Positions 11,401 to 23,411 of a stretch of DNA of 64,000 bases are shown in pieces. A program made the position numbers and the translations under genes. The stretch covers positions 68,633,839 through 68,697,838 of the forward strand of contig OX344761.1 of NCBI GenBank assembly GCA_947034895.1, written 5' to 3'. This DNA comes from Rhytidiadelphus loreus. Lineage: Eukaryota; Streptophyta; Bryopsida; Hypnales; Hylocomiaceae. A model generated the notes under the pieces. The model was not told the DNA's origin and made no database searches. It worked only from the letters and a program-made list of their open reading frames with translations. How positions within the stretch are numbered: position 1 is the first letter of the stretch; every line of letters starts with the position of its first letter.

Positions 11401-13250
11401 GATAATGTGGCTCTAATTGTCGTACTGGAAGCCCGGGACACTGGTGGGTTTATGGATACTCAAGCAGCTTCTGGCAAGCGTGGGCAGCTTCTTTGTGTGG
11501 TAAATATCTCTCTCCACTGACTGATTACATGAGAAAAGGTATTATAGATTCATTGGACGTTCACTTATCAACATTCATTGAGTTTGGTGAATCTTGGACT
11601 ACCTTTAGACGACAGTTGTACCATTGTTTAGCAGTCCTCCACTGATTCTGCTGTGAGTTGTTACACCTTTTGGAAGCCACTCACTTTTCCTGGGTTGGCG
11701 GGCTTTTCGGATAGGCAAACACACACATTCATGCGAACCAGGAACTCAAGGATGTAAAGCTCTGGCAGGTTCGGAAAGACTCGACTTTTGATTACCTCAA
11801 TTTTCTCTTTTAGATATGACTGTTGGTCAGTTCTGGCAAATATCTTCTCCTCAGCACTCGTTAAAATTAAATATCTGAATCGTTCCAGACAAGTGGAAAG
11901 TATTCATATAGTTGAATAAGAATTGATCTGCCCTGTCTTCCATGGATGGGCTTATGCGCAAGCGTAGTGAACTGTTTGGTTGCCGTCTGTGTTCAGGTAC
12001 ACACTCTCCTAAAGGGACTTGAGAAGATAGCAGCCAGCGCAGATATCCCTATGTTGGTGGCTGGCGATTTCAACTCGGTTCCTGGCAGGTTGGTGCACCT
12101 AAAATGGTGATAACAAAGAGCTGCTGCATTGTTTGCTTGTTGGTGATCAATATGGTTTTGACGCTTTGGCGCATTGGAATGTTTTTGCAGTGCACCTCAC
12201 TGTCTTTTGTCAACTGGCCGTGTGGATCCTGCCCATCCGGATCTGCAAGTCGACCCACTGAACATTTTGCGACCTCCAAGCAAGCTTTGCCATTCACTGC
12301 CATTGGTGAGCATCACCTGACAATGTTACCTTAACTGTGTTTTAGTTGTGGCCTAACTTTTATTAATTCATTTTGGCAACGTAAAGCACATAGTGCTTTT
12401 TGTGTTTGCTAGTGGTATGATTATTGATGTAATGTTCATCATCTGTTCTGTGAGTTGGTTGTACTTACAGTAAATACCAAGCTGAGTTGATGTTTTCACT
12501 GTTGGAGGCTGTGTGTAGAGATTTTGAAGTGTTGTAAAATTTTGTACAGGTGAGTGCTTACGCTTCATTTGCAAGGATGAATGGGATTGGCTCTACAATA
12601 GAGAAACAAAGGCGACGGATGGATGTCAATACCAATGAACCACAATTTACTAACTGTACCCGAGATTTTCTGGGCACTCTTGATTACATCTTCTATACTG
12701 GTAAGGCCTATATTCTTTGTGACGCCATTATCATATTGAGTTCCACCATGGCTATCTTGCGTTTGTTTGTGTTAAGTTTACAAGATGCTCTCCCTATGTC
12801 ATTCTGTTTTGTTTATGATTAATTCTTCTAATGCTCAAATTTCAATTATCTAGTACAGGTAGAACCTCTCTTAGTGCATGGTGCCGGGAATATGCACTAA
12901 GAGAGGTTTCATGCATTTAGAGAGGTCACAGACCACGTGTCTTTCCATCTTGAATCAGGTGCAGGCCCACCTACTGTCTCCAAACTCTCTTACTGCATAT
13001 TATGCAATAAGGGAGTAAGCAGTAAGAGGTTCTACCTGTAGTGAAACCTCTTCTTTAGTCGCACTGCAGTGTACTCATTATATTTGAATGGTGGCAATCT
13101 ACAGCCGACTCGCTGAGTGTGGAATCACTTTTGGAGCTGCTGGACGAGGACAGTTTACGTAAGGATACTGGGTTACCCTCTCCAGAATGGTCATCCGACC
13201 ACATTGCCTTGCTAGCCGCGTTCCGCTGTAAGCCTCGCCTCCGTCGGTAG
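8498..13250 (+). CDS. CCR4: CCR4-type poly(A) exonuclease (deadenylase), 11 exons, 614 aa
   Basis: Exons: 8498-8655, 9382-10156, 10393-10479, 10701-10784, 11093-11176, 11401-11499, 11715-11768, 11997-12088, 12191-12305, 12550-12700, 13105-13250. They sum to 1845 nt and join in frame with GT-AG borders. The protein starts MLSVVRVHLPTDIPIVGCEL as in plant CCR4a/b and is close to their usual length of about 600 residues. Residues 65-109 hold a Cys/His zinc-binding module (C65, C77, C80, C93, C97, H105, H109), the MYND-like part that in plants replaces the leucine-rich repeats of yeast CCR4 for contact with CAF1. The EEP nuclease domain begins near residue 255. It shows the catalytic glutamate in ADILCLQE (E311), GDFNSVPG (D471, N473) and the terminal SSDH (D598-H599). 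The expected role is shortening mRNA poly(A) tails in the cytoplasmic CCR4-NOT complex. No key residue is missing. Exon 4 could instead start at 10711, but 10701 keeps the alignment length. Intron 10 carries a MITE. Confidence 0.95.
12856..13039. mobile_element. pogo/Emigrant-like MITE in CCR4 intron 10, 184 bp
   Basis: The ends are CAGGTAGAACCTCTCTTAG and, reverse-complemented, CAGGTAGAACCTCTTACTG. TA stands directly outside both ends (12854-12855 and 13040-13041), the expected TA target duplication of Tc1/mariner-pogo elements. The CAG..AACCTCT ends resemble the Arabidopsis Emigrant/Lemi MITEs and Tigger elements. No coding capacity. It lies between exons 10 and 11 of CCR4, about 65 bp before the last acceptor. 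Confidence 0.85.
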
Positions 13251-14326
13251 AGGCTGGCTATTGGAACGTTGTGCAGTAGCTGCATCTTGTTCCAGCCTTT
13301 GATTCGCACTTGTCTGAAGACGTACAGTTTGGTCACTCCTTCACATGCGACGGGTTCCATTCCTCAACAACATCCGAGGCTGTGTATTTTTCTCATAAGT
13401 TATATGTTCACTTTGGAATAGAGGAACACGTGGTTGAAACAGCAACGAGCACCAAGAAACATTCGTTTCTTCTCCCCCTCCCCCCCCCCTCTTGTATTTG
13501 GCATTCCTTCAAAGTCAGGATTACTGAACTGTGTTCGAAAGTTCTCATCCTTGAGCAACCTGCAACTTGGAGTAATGTGTTTGTATTGGACACTGGTCCA
13601 AGTTATCACCAGTGCAGTTGTACATTTTGCTAGATCGCAAGCTTGTAGCTATTAGGTTGTTCCACATTGCACGGAAATTGATTCCTGTACAGGCTCTTAG
13701 CCTGCCTAATATCAAAGCCCGATCATGTCACCTTACTACAGGACCTTGTTTCATAATTATTTTCCGCCCATTTCTTGGTTGTTACATTGATTTAGTAATT
13801 TTTATTATGGTGTCCTTGAAACCTTTTCCAAGGTCGATTCATGATGATATTTGGTCAAGCCTGTCCTTCATAAAATGGGATTCGTGAGGAAGTTTTGTTG
13901 TCAACTTCTAACTAAAGGATCAGCATGAGATCTTAATGAGGAAGAGATAAAAATTTAACAACCATTTTTTATTGTTAGTGGACCATGGTTTAATTGACAA
14001 AGTCAATATGAAGTTATGAAATATATACCTTTGTTAAAAGGATGACTATACTAGTTAAGGGATAATTAGGGGAGAAAATGAGGGGAAGAGGCAAAGATGT
14101 TGGGGAGTAAGAAGTTGGTTGGAAGGTTGGTTGATGAAGATTTTTGATGAAGTAGGCTTTGGAAATGAAGATAATCTAATATTCAATCAGTAGTGGAAAT
14201 GGTATTATGAATTACCAAGCTCATGCATTGTTGCTTGGTGTTTGATACAATTACACTACTGTATTGTTGTCTTCTATATTTCTAAGAAAAAAAAAAACTT
14301 GCCAATGACAACTTGTCAATAATTGT
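13251..14326. other. 3' flank of CCR4, no gene seen
   Basis: The first several hundred bases keep a gene-like composition and probably include the 3' UTR. No exact AATAAA was found before 13900. A C-run at 13481-13494 gives a G-run on the other strand. The remaining open frames are short and unconvincing. Confidence 0.5.
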
Positions 14327-14453
14327 AAATTTTTAGTAAAAATTTACTAGAAATATATGGGTTTTCAATAAAAATTTACTAAAAATCTACATAAAGGTCA
14401 TTACTTAATATCTTATCTTTAAGACTATATTTAAAAACACACTTAAAACACCT
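14327..14453 (-). mobile_element. Truncated copy of the 25976-26200 MITE
   Basis: On the minus strand this matches one arm and the centre of the element at 25976-26200: TTTAGTAAAAATT, AAAGGTCATTACTTAATATC, GACTATA, ACACTTAAAACACC. Only one full arm is present. The other is missing, so this is a half copy. Confidence 0.65.
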
Positions 14454-14770
14454 CTACAAAATTCTAAAATTGTTAATTGCTAATGATATGAGGGGTAGTC
14501 ACACCTTCACCTCCTTCACCTCATTCTCAATCGTTAGTGAATGGAGACGTGCAATTCTCTCATTGGCTCTCCATAATTTGCAAAGGTCCTATTCTCTATG
14601 CGTTAATTTACCCACCCTTGGTAATTTCACGAGCACAATTAGGTTCATGTATTTTAGATTTTAATTGTAATGAATGCCTAACATTAGTCCATTGTGCCTT
14701 CCAAGAAATGAATCTTTTCTAAGTTGCTAAAATTCTATAAATCCACAGAAAAATCACCAAAACCACTCCA

Positions 14771-15081
14771 TTAAATGTTTTTTCGGGCCTCTGGGAGACT
14801 ATTTTAGGCATGTCCCTTCACTATTCCCCCCATAGTGAAAGAACAGCTGATAGTTAGAAAAAAAATATTCAATTTTTTATTTTTTGTTTTTTATTTTTTT
14901 ATTTAAAAAAAATATTCAAATGCAAAAAAAAGTTGGAAAAATAAAAAATAAAGAAAATTGAGAATGAGTTGGCAGCCTCTCAGCCACGTAGGACCGCTAC
15001 AGTGTCACTACAATAGTCACATTCCCTAATTATCACAGCACTATAACTCATGGTCTCTCGAAGGTCCGAAAAAACATCTAA
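14771..15081. mobile_element. MITE of the TTAGATG-ended family, copy 1
   Basis: The left end (ATGTTTTTTCGGGCCT) and the reverse complement of the right end (TTAGATGTTTTTTCGGACCT) match. The interior is a T/A-rich low-complexity core followed by a GC-richer hairpin-like segment (TTGGCAGCCTCTCAGCCAC). Related elements lie at 43095-43381 and 60856-61184. No coding capacity and no secure target duplication. Confidence 0.7.
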
Positions 15082-17578
15082 TACAATTAATTCAAATATT
15101 TTGAAGTCTTTAGGCCGCTGTGTTTTTCTAATAAAAATATCTATATTCTAAATTTAGGCAATCTAAGTTGTAGTTTGGCTCATGCCATTTTTGAAAACAT
15201 AAGACTTGTAAGATTTGGAGTTTCCTACGAGAAGTTGTGACCGGGTGAAGTTGGAGTCTTTAAGAGTCTTTCCACACTTCATTCACTCTTTTTAACACCT
15301 TCTCTATTTTTATTGACCAAGAATTTTGGATTCTATATTTATGTTACTAATTTTTAGTCATGTTTTAAATTTAGACTTCAATGAATGATTTAAAAGTGAC
15401 TTCATTCATTTCTTGTTCCAAACTTCATCTTTCTATAACTATTGGAGTTTTAGGTATTTTCTCATGGTTGAAGTAAAGTTGGATTCTTCTAAATGTCCCC
15501 TATCTAATTCTATTTCTAATTTTCTATTTGGTTGTCTTCAAAAGGTTCTAGTCTACTTCCTACTTTGTTTTTAAGGATTGGAAATTCTTCTATTAATTTA
15601 TTGTTTTTAGACTTCTAAATTTGGTTCCTTGTAGATCCTAGTTTTAACTACCTAAATTGCTAAAGAACTCTAGATTTGGACTATGTTATGAGTGGATGAA
15701 GTTTGATTGCTAATCAAAACTTCAAATTTCATCCATGGTTTTCTACCAATCTGCAATTCAAAATTAACTCTCAATTTCACTTTTGACTTTTAGATTTCCA
15801 ACGCTATTTTATTTTCCATTCTTGTCCCTTTTGGATGAAATTGACTAATTTTCATCCATTATAACCCCTAACCTTCAACCATTATTATCATTCTCAGTTT
15901 AACTTCAATTTCTAAGTGTCGTACATTTTTGAAAACCTCTAAACAAAATCTATAAGATTTTTTATTTGAACTTTGGAAAAAACCTAATCTTGTCACTCTG
16001 ACTTGCACTTGTAATTCGACTAAGTGTGAAAATAACTAGTCAAAGAAATTGAATAGAAATTGGAGTAGTTAGTGTCTTACCTTGGAATTTGCCTCATCTA
16101 GTAGGTGGTTGAAAACACATTCAAAATATCCATCATTTGCCATGTTTTGGGTTAGCTTGTTTTAGTCCCAACTATTCCCTTCTTTTCTTTCTATCCTACC
16201 TCTTTCCCTTCCATATTATTCCCTTTCAATTTTGCTTATTCCAATGACTTGGAATAAAAATAATTGATTTTAAATTTCAATAACAATAATTGACATTTAA
16301 ACTTTCATCTCCTATCTTAATTCAGTTATTATTCTATCTAAATTTTAGTGGCTTGAAACACTTCACTGAGATTTCTACCTAAATCTTATCAACTCCCTAC
16401 ATCTTCCTTCAACTTCTAAATTGTCACTTCATCTCTCTTGTCTCTCTACTAGTTGGTTGCAATACTACTTGGCTATGGATTTGAAGAGCTTTTCCCTTCT
16501 TCCTCTATTTTAATTTCTACACTATCTTCCTCGGAGTCCTACTTTTTTATATATGCTCCTATGTTTTTTCCTCTTCCAATCTACTCTTTCCTATCATTTT
16601 TATTTATGTAGTTTTTTGTGCACCTCTTCTAGTCTATGTTTTGTTTTTATATATTTTCCAATTCCCATTTTTCAAAAAGCCAAACTGTTTTTTGTAAAAA
16701 AACTTGAACCAAGTAGTCTCGAAGAAATCAAAGTCTAGTAGTCACCGAAGAACCAGAGCCAACGGCTAGAGCTAGAAACTAGGCAATGTACCTCACCCTT
16801 CTTGTTCAGTTTCATGTTGTGTCTAGTTCACGATGTCACCCACATCACAATTGAAGGTTTCCGTGGCCCTACTCTTGCGGTCTTATGCATCCCATAGTCT
16901 TCTTCCTATTCCAATTAAATGCGCCAGAATCATGGGGCCCATGCACAATTTTTCATAGCTCCCCCCATTACTGATCCAAAACTTGCCTGCACCACCATTG
17001 ACTTCACCACCCACTCACTCCTCTATGGCTTCCTTTCCAGTCCTTCCACTTGCGCTTGTTGATTGCCCATCTCTCTAGACCGCCCTTCCATTTTTTGCCA
17101 TCTCTAATTCCTCACATTCTCGCTTACATCTCCTTGCACCTACCAACACTCTTCTTCCCTTTTTCAAGCTGATTTTTTGCGAGGCGGGGGGGGGGAATAT
17201 ACTCAGCCCATCGGGCTTGGATCCTTTTGCATGACCAACGCATATGGTTTATTGGCCCTACCTTTGTTGACCCACCGCTTTTGCTCTTGCTTCGGTGTGA
17301 TTCCAGGTTCTCTTTCGCATCCATTTCTACCGCTTTCAAAGACACTTTCCCAATTGGATTTTCTCTCGCTTCCAACACTCCAAATTTTAGGGGCTACACA
17401 CTCTTTTCAAGGCTGATTTGTTGTCCAAGCTTGCACATTCAAATTCCATGTTGTTGCCTGGTGAGTCTCCCGATTTCTGGATGAGACTGCATATACGTTT
17501 TTTAATTTGCATTTCCATCATGTTGTGTCATAATCCATCAGTAATCCATCATTTGAACTTGCATTCTTTCAGATTGCC
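15082..17578. other. Intergenic, nothing recognised
   Basis: The sequence is pyrimidine-rich on the plus strand and is probably old repeat DNA. At 17186-17195 there is a run of ten G. The region around 16840-17480 is less AT-rich and has open frames of 79-85 codons, but none resembles a known family. Confidence 0.4.
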
Positions 17579-17871
17579 ATGTGCACACGGACACTAAGCA
17601 ATCATAGGAAGGCTCTCATTGTGAGAATGCAAGAGGGTGGAGTGAAATCTAGCCACATTGCCGAGTTGATGGGAATGTCGCGTTCTACCTATGGAAGATC
17701 ATGAAAGATTTGCTCTGCCACCACAAGAAGCCAAGCAACAAGTAAGAAATGGACACCATTAAAGCAGTTTGGAAAGAAGTTTATCTTGAGCAACTACAAA
17801 ATTTGATAGAAAGCATGCCCAATCAAATGAAAGCAGTCATTTCAGCAAGGGGTGGTAGCACTAGATGGTAG
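17579..17871 (+). pseudogene. Tc1-type transposase relic (N- and C-terminal parts joined)
   Basis: From 17579 an open frame of 41 codons ends at TGA 17702-17704. It reads like the N-terminal helix-turn-helix of Tc1/mariner transposases: RKALIVRMQEGG, then SSHIAELMGMSRSTYGR. In a different frame, up to TAG at 17869-17871, stands a typical Tc1 transposase C-terminus: AVWKEVYLEQLQNLIESM followed by MKAVISARGGSTRW. In intact Tc1 proteins these ends are about 250 residues apart, with the DDE catalytic core between them. Here the core is missing and the frames differ, so the copy has an internal deletion. That both ends are in the right order and strand makes chance unlikely. Terminal inverted repeats were not located. 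Confidence 0.65.
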
Positions 17872-20775
17872 GGACTATGCACAACAAATCAAATATGTTA
17901 TATGCTTTTCCAATTCATATGTAAATATTTGTACATATAATGAACTACTCTTTACTACGATTTCAACGCAACTTTTGCTTTAGGAATCCGTTCATTTTTT
18001 GCTCGGATATGACTTCCTGAAGTTGCACCGATTTTCAGTATCATCTGATTCAGGTCCAAAATTTGTAATTAAGCTGGACCTGATTGTACAAGGTAGACTC
18101 TTCAATAGGTGGCACACATGGCGGACCTTGATTTGATTAGACCCCCTCGTCTGATTGTTTGGGTGGCCTTGATGAGTTCGCGGCCTCCGATTTGTTCAGA
18201 CTCCCTTCCAATTGCTTTCAACCCCTTGCACTGTCCTCCATACAATGTCCTCTGTCAGTCTTGGATTGGTTCAAATTTTTGGCCTTCCTTGGGTTGGTTT
18301 TCTTTTGAAATTTTTGGACTATTTGAATCTAAATTTTTGGTAATTTCAACACCAAAAGAAAAAAAACATTGACTCCACCTTTTGACCACCTATCAAGGAA
18401 AACACTCTAGGACAAAAATCTAAATCTTTGAACACACACAAAACAACTACTTGTAATTTAGTTTGCAACTTTTGGAAACTAAGCTTGGTGGGATGGGAAA
18501 AATATTCTAAACTTTGTAAACTCCCTAAGGGCTTGAAGTCAAAGCTTCACCATGTTTTCCTAAAATCACAAAATTTCTATAAAATTCTAGATTTGAAATT
18601 TCTAAATTTGAAAGACACAAAGCCAAGGCTTCGCCGTATGCGGCAAAATCAGGTAGCAAAAACAACAAAAGTAAACAAGGGTTTGTTCTAAAACATAAAA
18701 TCACCAACCAAGTGTTAAATCAAAGTAATAGTACAACCACCAAACTACCACATGTGTTAGGAGAATTATTATTACAAGTTAAGCATGTAAATACAAGCTA
18801 CTATCATTGTTAATCCACCAAATACTCAAAATCAAGCACTAGAGGCCTTCTCTAGGCAACATCGTCAGTCATAAGGGAAGAAACTCTCTAGATTTAGTAC
18901 AAAGTTAGAACAAAACATTCAAACTTCAACAAAACATCAACTAAGGCTCCCAAAACTCAACAAAATCACCAAAAAAAATTAGCAAAGCTTAAAGGGACCC
19001 CAAGTCCTTCAAGTGAGCTTAAAAATAGTAATAAGAAGCTTAAAATGCTCCAAAAACACAAGAATTTGGCATCGTGGCTTAAAACGGCCAAAATCCAACT
19101 AAATGGACCCAAAGTGTTCAAAAGCAATTGAAAATGAAACTAAGGGGTGATTTGAGAGGAGAAGGGTTGCCTTTATATACTCTTCCAAGGGCACCCACCT
19201 CCTTTGATTTTTACAAGGTAAACTTATCACTTAAGATTTTCACTTTAATTTTTCAAGTCCAAAACTCTAACTTTTGAATATTTAACTCCAAAGCATAAAC
19301 AAATTGTATCATTGACTTCATAACACCATTTTTAGTCTTAAAGAACCTACACCCTTTTTTCTTTGCCAAAATCGTAAAGAATCTTAGCGCCAACTTAACA
19401 CCAAAACAGGATAAAAATCCAACTTTTGGAGTTTGACTTTTCTATAGGAAGTAACTATTCAAAGATCTTTATTAGGTGTAAGGGAGTAAGGAAAGACTCC
19501 AAATTGACTTCAATCTGACTCCAATTGCTCTTGATACACTAGTCAACTCCATGTTTGATCTTCAATTTTGCCGATTTTGGAGGATCTTGTTTATTTTTTT
19601 ATATTGTTGACTATCGGAACACCACGAAACTTGTCGGAGCGCATTATTAATATAGAAAATCTATGAAATTTTTTTGTAAGACTTTATCGCACCTTGAATA
19701 ATTTCTATGAATTTTTCATCGTCAAATTTGGCGATTAACCGTTTGGAAGAATATCTTCTGACTATCAAAAAATTCCAAATTTTTTTGTGGAACCTCTCAT
19801 GGAGTCCCAAAACACATGTGAAAGTTTATATTTTTTACCTTTTACCTTTCCCAAGGAAAATCAAATCCCGCTACCTCCTTTAACTTTCGGTAAACAAAGA
19901 ATCTTAAACAGAAGGGAATCTTAGCAAACCGATTGCGTCACTAGATTCTGGCATGATTTCCACTTTAAATCACCGTATTTAGGTTGTAGATTCCCTTCAC
20001 TAGTCCATCTTGAGTTTTCTTCACCTACATGCTAACAATTATGGTTTTTACTATTACATCAATAGAATGGAAAAATTGAAACCTTTCTTTGGGAATCTAT
20101 CCTAGGATCCTCACATAGTTCTTTTGGACCAATTTTTAGCCAGTTTGAATTCACATGCACAACATGATTAGACAATCGGGCATTTCTACATACACATTAA
20201 CTATGTACAATTTGTGGGTTTCTACCTTATTTATATACGGGATTAGCGTATGCTTGTAGGAAAATACTCTAAATAGGACCAAATGCTATATCGGTATGTG
20301 ACATATCTATTTTATTTTACACTTTTGGGGGGGATTTTTGTATAATCAACTACACTCAAAACTGCAAGAAATTCAATAAAATAAATTATGAGTCCTAAAT
20401 GACAAATATGGAACTCACAAATGGCCATTATTCTCTTTTGAAGGTGAAAAATGGGTGTGAGAGAACATTTCTCTCACACTGTTTGCCACATTTGAATTTT
20501 TCATCACACCTGAGTTTTCAACAATCTATACCTTTATTGATTTGCATCCTAAGTTTCTCGCATTGTAGAACATTTTGATTTGCACAGGTAAATCCCGTGA
20601 TGCATTCTCTACTTTTGTTCGCCAAACAACAAAAAAGAGGTGTCACACCTTCTTCATGGTTTCTAGCTTCTAGTTGACTCATCTTTTCTCTCCACAACTT
20701 TTCATTCTTCAAAGAAATTTCATTTTTAAAGGTGTGACTACCCCTATTGCTAATGTGAATAAATGTATCACTATA
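17872..20775. other. Repeat-like intergenic DNA with a possible minus-strand TATA box
   Basis: No coding frame recognised. On the minus strand, GTATATAAAGGC at about 19174-19185 looks like a TATA box. It is followed (downstream on minus) by CT-rich sequence, which would fit an old LTR or a lost promoter. I could not find paired LTRs, a primer-binding site or a polypurine tract. Confidence 0.3.
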
Positions 20776-21229
20776 CACTACAAGAAAATGGATATTTTAT
20801 GACTGCAAAAATATGATTGGGGATGACTAGAGACTCCTTACAATCATATTCTTGGAGGCCAACACTTTGGGGAGAAATATGATTGCAAAATATGACTCCT
20901 AGTCATTTTTGGGCCTTGTTTTTCATGGGCGTATACTATACACCTACTGAAAACATTAAAATACTTCATATGGAACACATGGAACATATTTGGAAAACGC
21001 TGAGTCATATTGCTAGTCATATTTCAATGGTAGTGTTTTCTTTGGGGGGGGACAACTCAAAAAAATATGGACAAGCCATTGTATAGGATTTTAAAATCCT
21101 AGTTGCTTCTTTTTTAGATTTTTGAAACTTGATCACTACTTTTTCAGGGGTTCAAATCCTAGCCACTACTTCTTTAGGATTTTGAAACCCTAACCACCAT
21201 TTTTTTGGCTCTTCTTCCTTGTCTATTGT

Positions 21230-21510
21230 TGTCTTTTAGCTTTTACATATTGTTGCTTCTTAATGCTTCTTAGTTGTTGCCTTTTGTTGCTTTTTAGTTC
21301 ATGCTTCTTGTTTCTTCTTGTTGCATCTAAATCTTTTCTTTTCGTTGCATCTAAATCCTTTCTTCTTGTTGCATCAAAATTTATTCTTCTTCTTGCATTT
21401 TAACTCTTTCTTCTTCTTAGTTCTTGCTTTTTATTCCTCTTGTTGCCTTTTAGTTCTTGCTTCTTGTTTCTTTTTGTTGCATTTTAACTTTCATTTCTTG
21501 TTGTTTCTTA
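21230..21510 (+). repeat. Degenerate TTCTTGTTGC-type short repeats
   Basis: Pyrimidine-rich units such as TTCTTGTTGCATCTAAATC and variants follow one another for about 280 bp inside the CACTA element. The open frames across it are leucine/phenylalanine low-complexity and not genes. Confidence 0.6.
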
Positions 21511-21767
21511 TTACATCTTAACACTTGTTTGTAGTTATCTCTGAGCACTTGCCGCTTTTTTCTTTTTCTTTTCTCTATCTCCATTCTTATTCTTTACACT
21601 CTAAACTTGGGCTACATATTTTGTGTTGTTGTAAGCCTTTGAAGGTTGAGCTTTGTTACTCATTCACTAATTGGCAATTTGTTAGAATTTTGTCAATTTT
21701 TATTATTTTGTTTTCTTTTATTAAAAATTCTTTTTCTAAATTGACCTTCATGTATTTTTCTATCTGG

Positions 21768-22077
21768 GCAATGTTTAAATCACCATGGATAGAATTCTAT
21801 GTTAAAAAACAAATTTGATTACAAGAAATTGAAGAAGACAAACCTTTTATACCTTGGTGATAGAAGAGAGGTGATTTTGGTGATAGAAGAGAGGAGAAGA
21901 CAAGCTATAGCTTTATACAAATGACGTGGTAGAAAGTAGAGCTTATCTTTTCCTCTCTTCTATCACCAAAGTCACCTCTTTTTTATCACAAAGGTATAAA
22001 AGAATTTTCTTCTTTAATTTCTTGTAATCAAATTTATTTTTGACATAGAATTCCATTCATGGTAATATAAACATTGC
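21768..22077. repeat. Large inverted repeat, arms about 127 bp
   Basis: Arm 21768-21894 and arm 21952-22077 are reverse complements at roughly 85 percent by eye, with a spacer of 57 bp. Shared blocks include GCAATGTTTA, AATTTGATTACAAGAAATT and GGTGATAGAAGAGAGG. Transcribed RNA would fold into a long hairpin. It lies within the CACTA element and may be the ends of an older nested element. Confidence 0.8.
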
Positions 22078-22681
22078 TCAAATAATGAAAACTTAATTGA
22101 AACTTTGGAATTTAAAATGAACAAAAAAAGTGTTCATTGACAAGAGTATGACAAAACAATTGACAAATAATATGACAAGAGTACAAATTGATAGTATTAT
22201 AGGCAAAATTGAAGCTTTTGTCATTTTGGATAAATTTGTGTCAAACACTTATCAATTTGGACACCATTCCTTGTAGTAATTGATAAGTTTAACTAATAAA
22301 TGTCAATGAAGAAAATCACATTTTTTCTTGCATTTTCCCACTCTAATATGATTGTCTCTTGTATAACTCTAAAATCATATGTATTTGTTTATAACTACAT
22401 GAAGTCTTTTATTAAGTTGTTAAATCATCTTGATATATGACTGCAATGTAATGTGTCATGTCCATTTAAAATGTATGGAAAATGTGATTGTAGTTTGCAA
22501 TTGAGGCTATTTTGAACCTTAGGCACCCCAATTACAAACCATATACAAATTTTTAAAATGTTGTTCTCAATCATCTAGAATATCACTTACTTGAGTTATC
22601 TTTCACAATATATATTGACCAAAATATAACAAGCTATAGTCATATAAATCTCATAGTTATATATGCGCATCAAAATGTGAC

Positions 22682-22796
22682 CACTAGAAGAAAACTGCGT
22701 TGTTGTCAACAAAATCAATCTGACATTTTTTTGCAATTTCTGTTTTCCAACACAAAATCTGTGTTTTGTTGACATCAACGTAGTTTTCTTCTAGTG
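22682..22796. mobile_element. Miniature CACTA element, 115 bp, TSD GAC
   Basis: The ends CACTAGAAGAAAACTGCGTT and, reverse-complemented, CACTAGAAGAAAACTACGTT are nearly identical. The inverted similarity goes on through GTCAACAAAA, so most of the element is one palindrome. GAC flanks it on both sides (22679-22681 and 22797-22799), the 3-bp duplication expected for CACTA transposons. It is nested in the 2.6 kb CACTA element and hence younger. Confidence 0.88.
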
Positions 22797-23411
22797 GACT
22801 TTGCGCTTCCCAAAATATAACTATTGTCAATCATAAAATTACTAATGACATCCACATGAACTATTACATCAACCAAAATATGACTCACAAGAATCATATT
22901 TCACATCAATGACGAATATGATTCACTACAGTCATATTCTACATCATTAATTTTTAAAAACATGACTCATGAAAGTCATTTTCGACATTAGTAGAAAATA
23001 TGACTCTACATAGTCATATTCCACATCAACAAAAAAATATGACTACACAAAGTCATATACCATGTTAGCTAAAATATGACTCACCATAATTATACGCCAC
23101 ATCAGCCAAAAATATGACTATGTAGAGTCATATGCTCTGTAGGATTATTTTTCTTGCCCGAGTAGTTCAAAAAAGAGTCAAACCCCCAAGGATAGTCAAT
23201 GTATATACCACGTTGGCAAAATATGACTAATTACACTCCTTAACCCATATGACTACAAATATAACTAATGTCCAAAGCGACTTGTGGGTAATGACTAGAC
23301 CAAGTCATATTGCAAATTACCTACAATGATTTCTACATTAGTCATATTTTTCTATTTACTACTCATTGCAATCATATTTTGTAGTCATAAAACATTGATT
23401 TTGTTGTAGTG

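Larger units (their letters stand above)
20776..23411. mobile_element. Non-autonomous CACTA element, 2.6 kb
   Basis: The left end reads CACTACAAGAAAATGGATAT and continues TTTTATGACTGCAAAA. The reverse complement of the right end reads CACTACAACAAAATCAATGT and continues TTTTATGACTACAAAATATG. These are CACTA-superfamily ends. The flanks ATA (20773-20775) and ATG (23412-23414) agree at two of three bases. Many palindromic units of ATATGACT … AGTCATAT crowd both ends, mainly 20800-21080 and 22850-23390. Such subterminal repeats bind TnpA-like proteins in En/Spm. No transposase frame remains inside. It contains a large hairpin (21768-22077) and a nested miniature CACTA element (22682-22796). Confidence 0.75.

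Noticed and set aside
21318..21521. Leucine/phenylalanine-rich open frame
   Set aside because: It is a translation of degenerate TTCTTGTTGC repeats, not a membrane protein.
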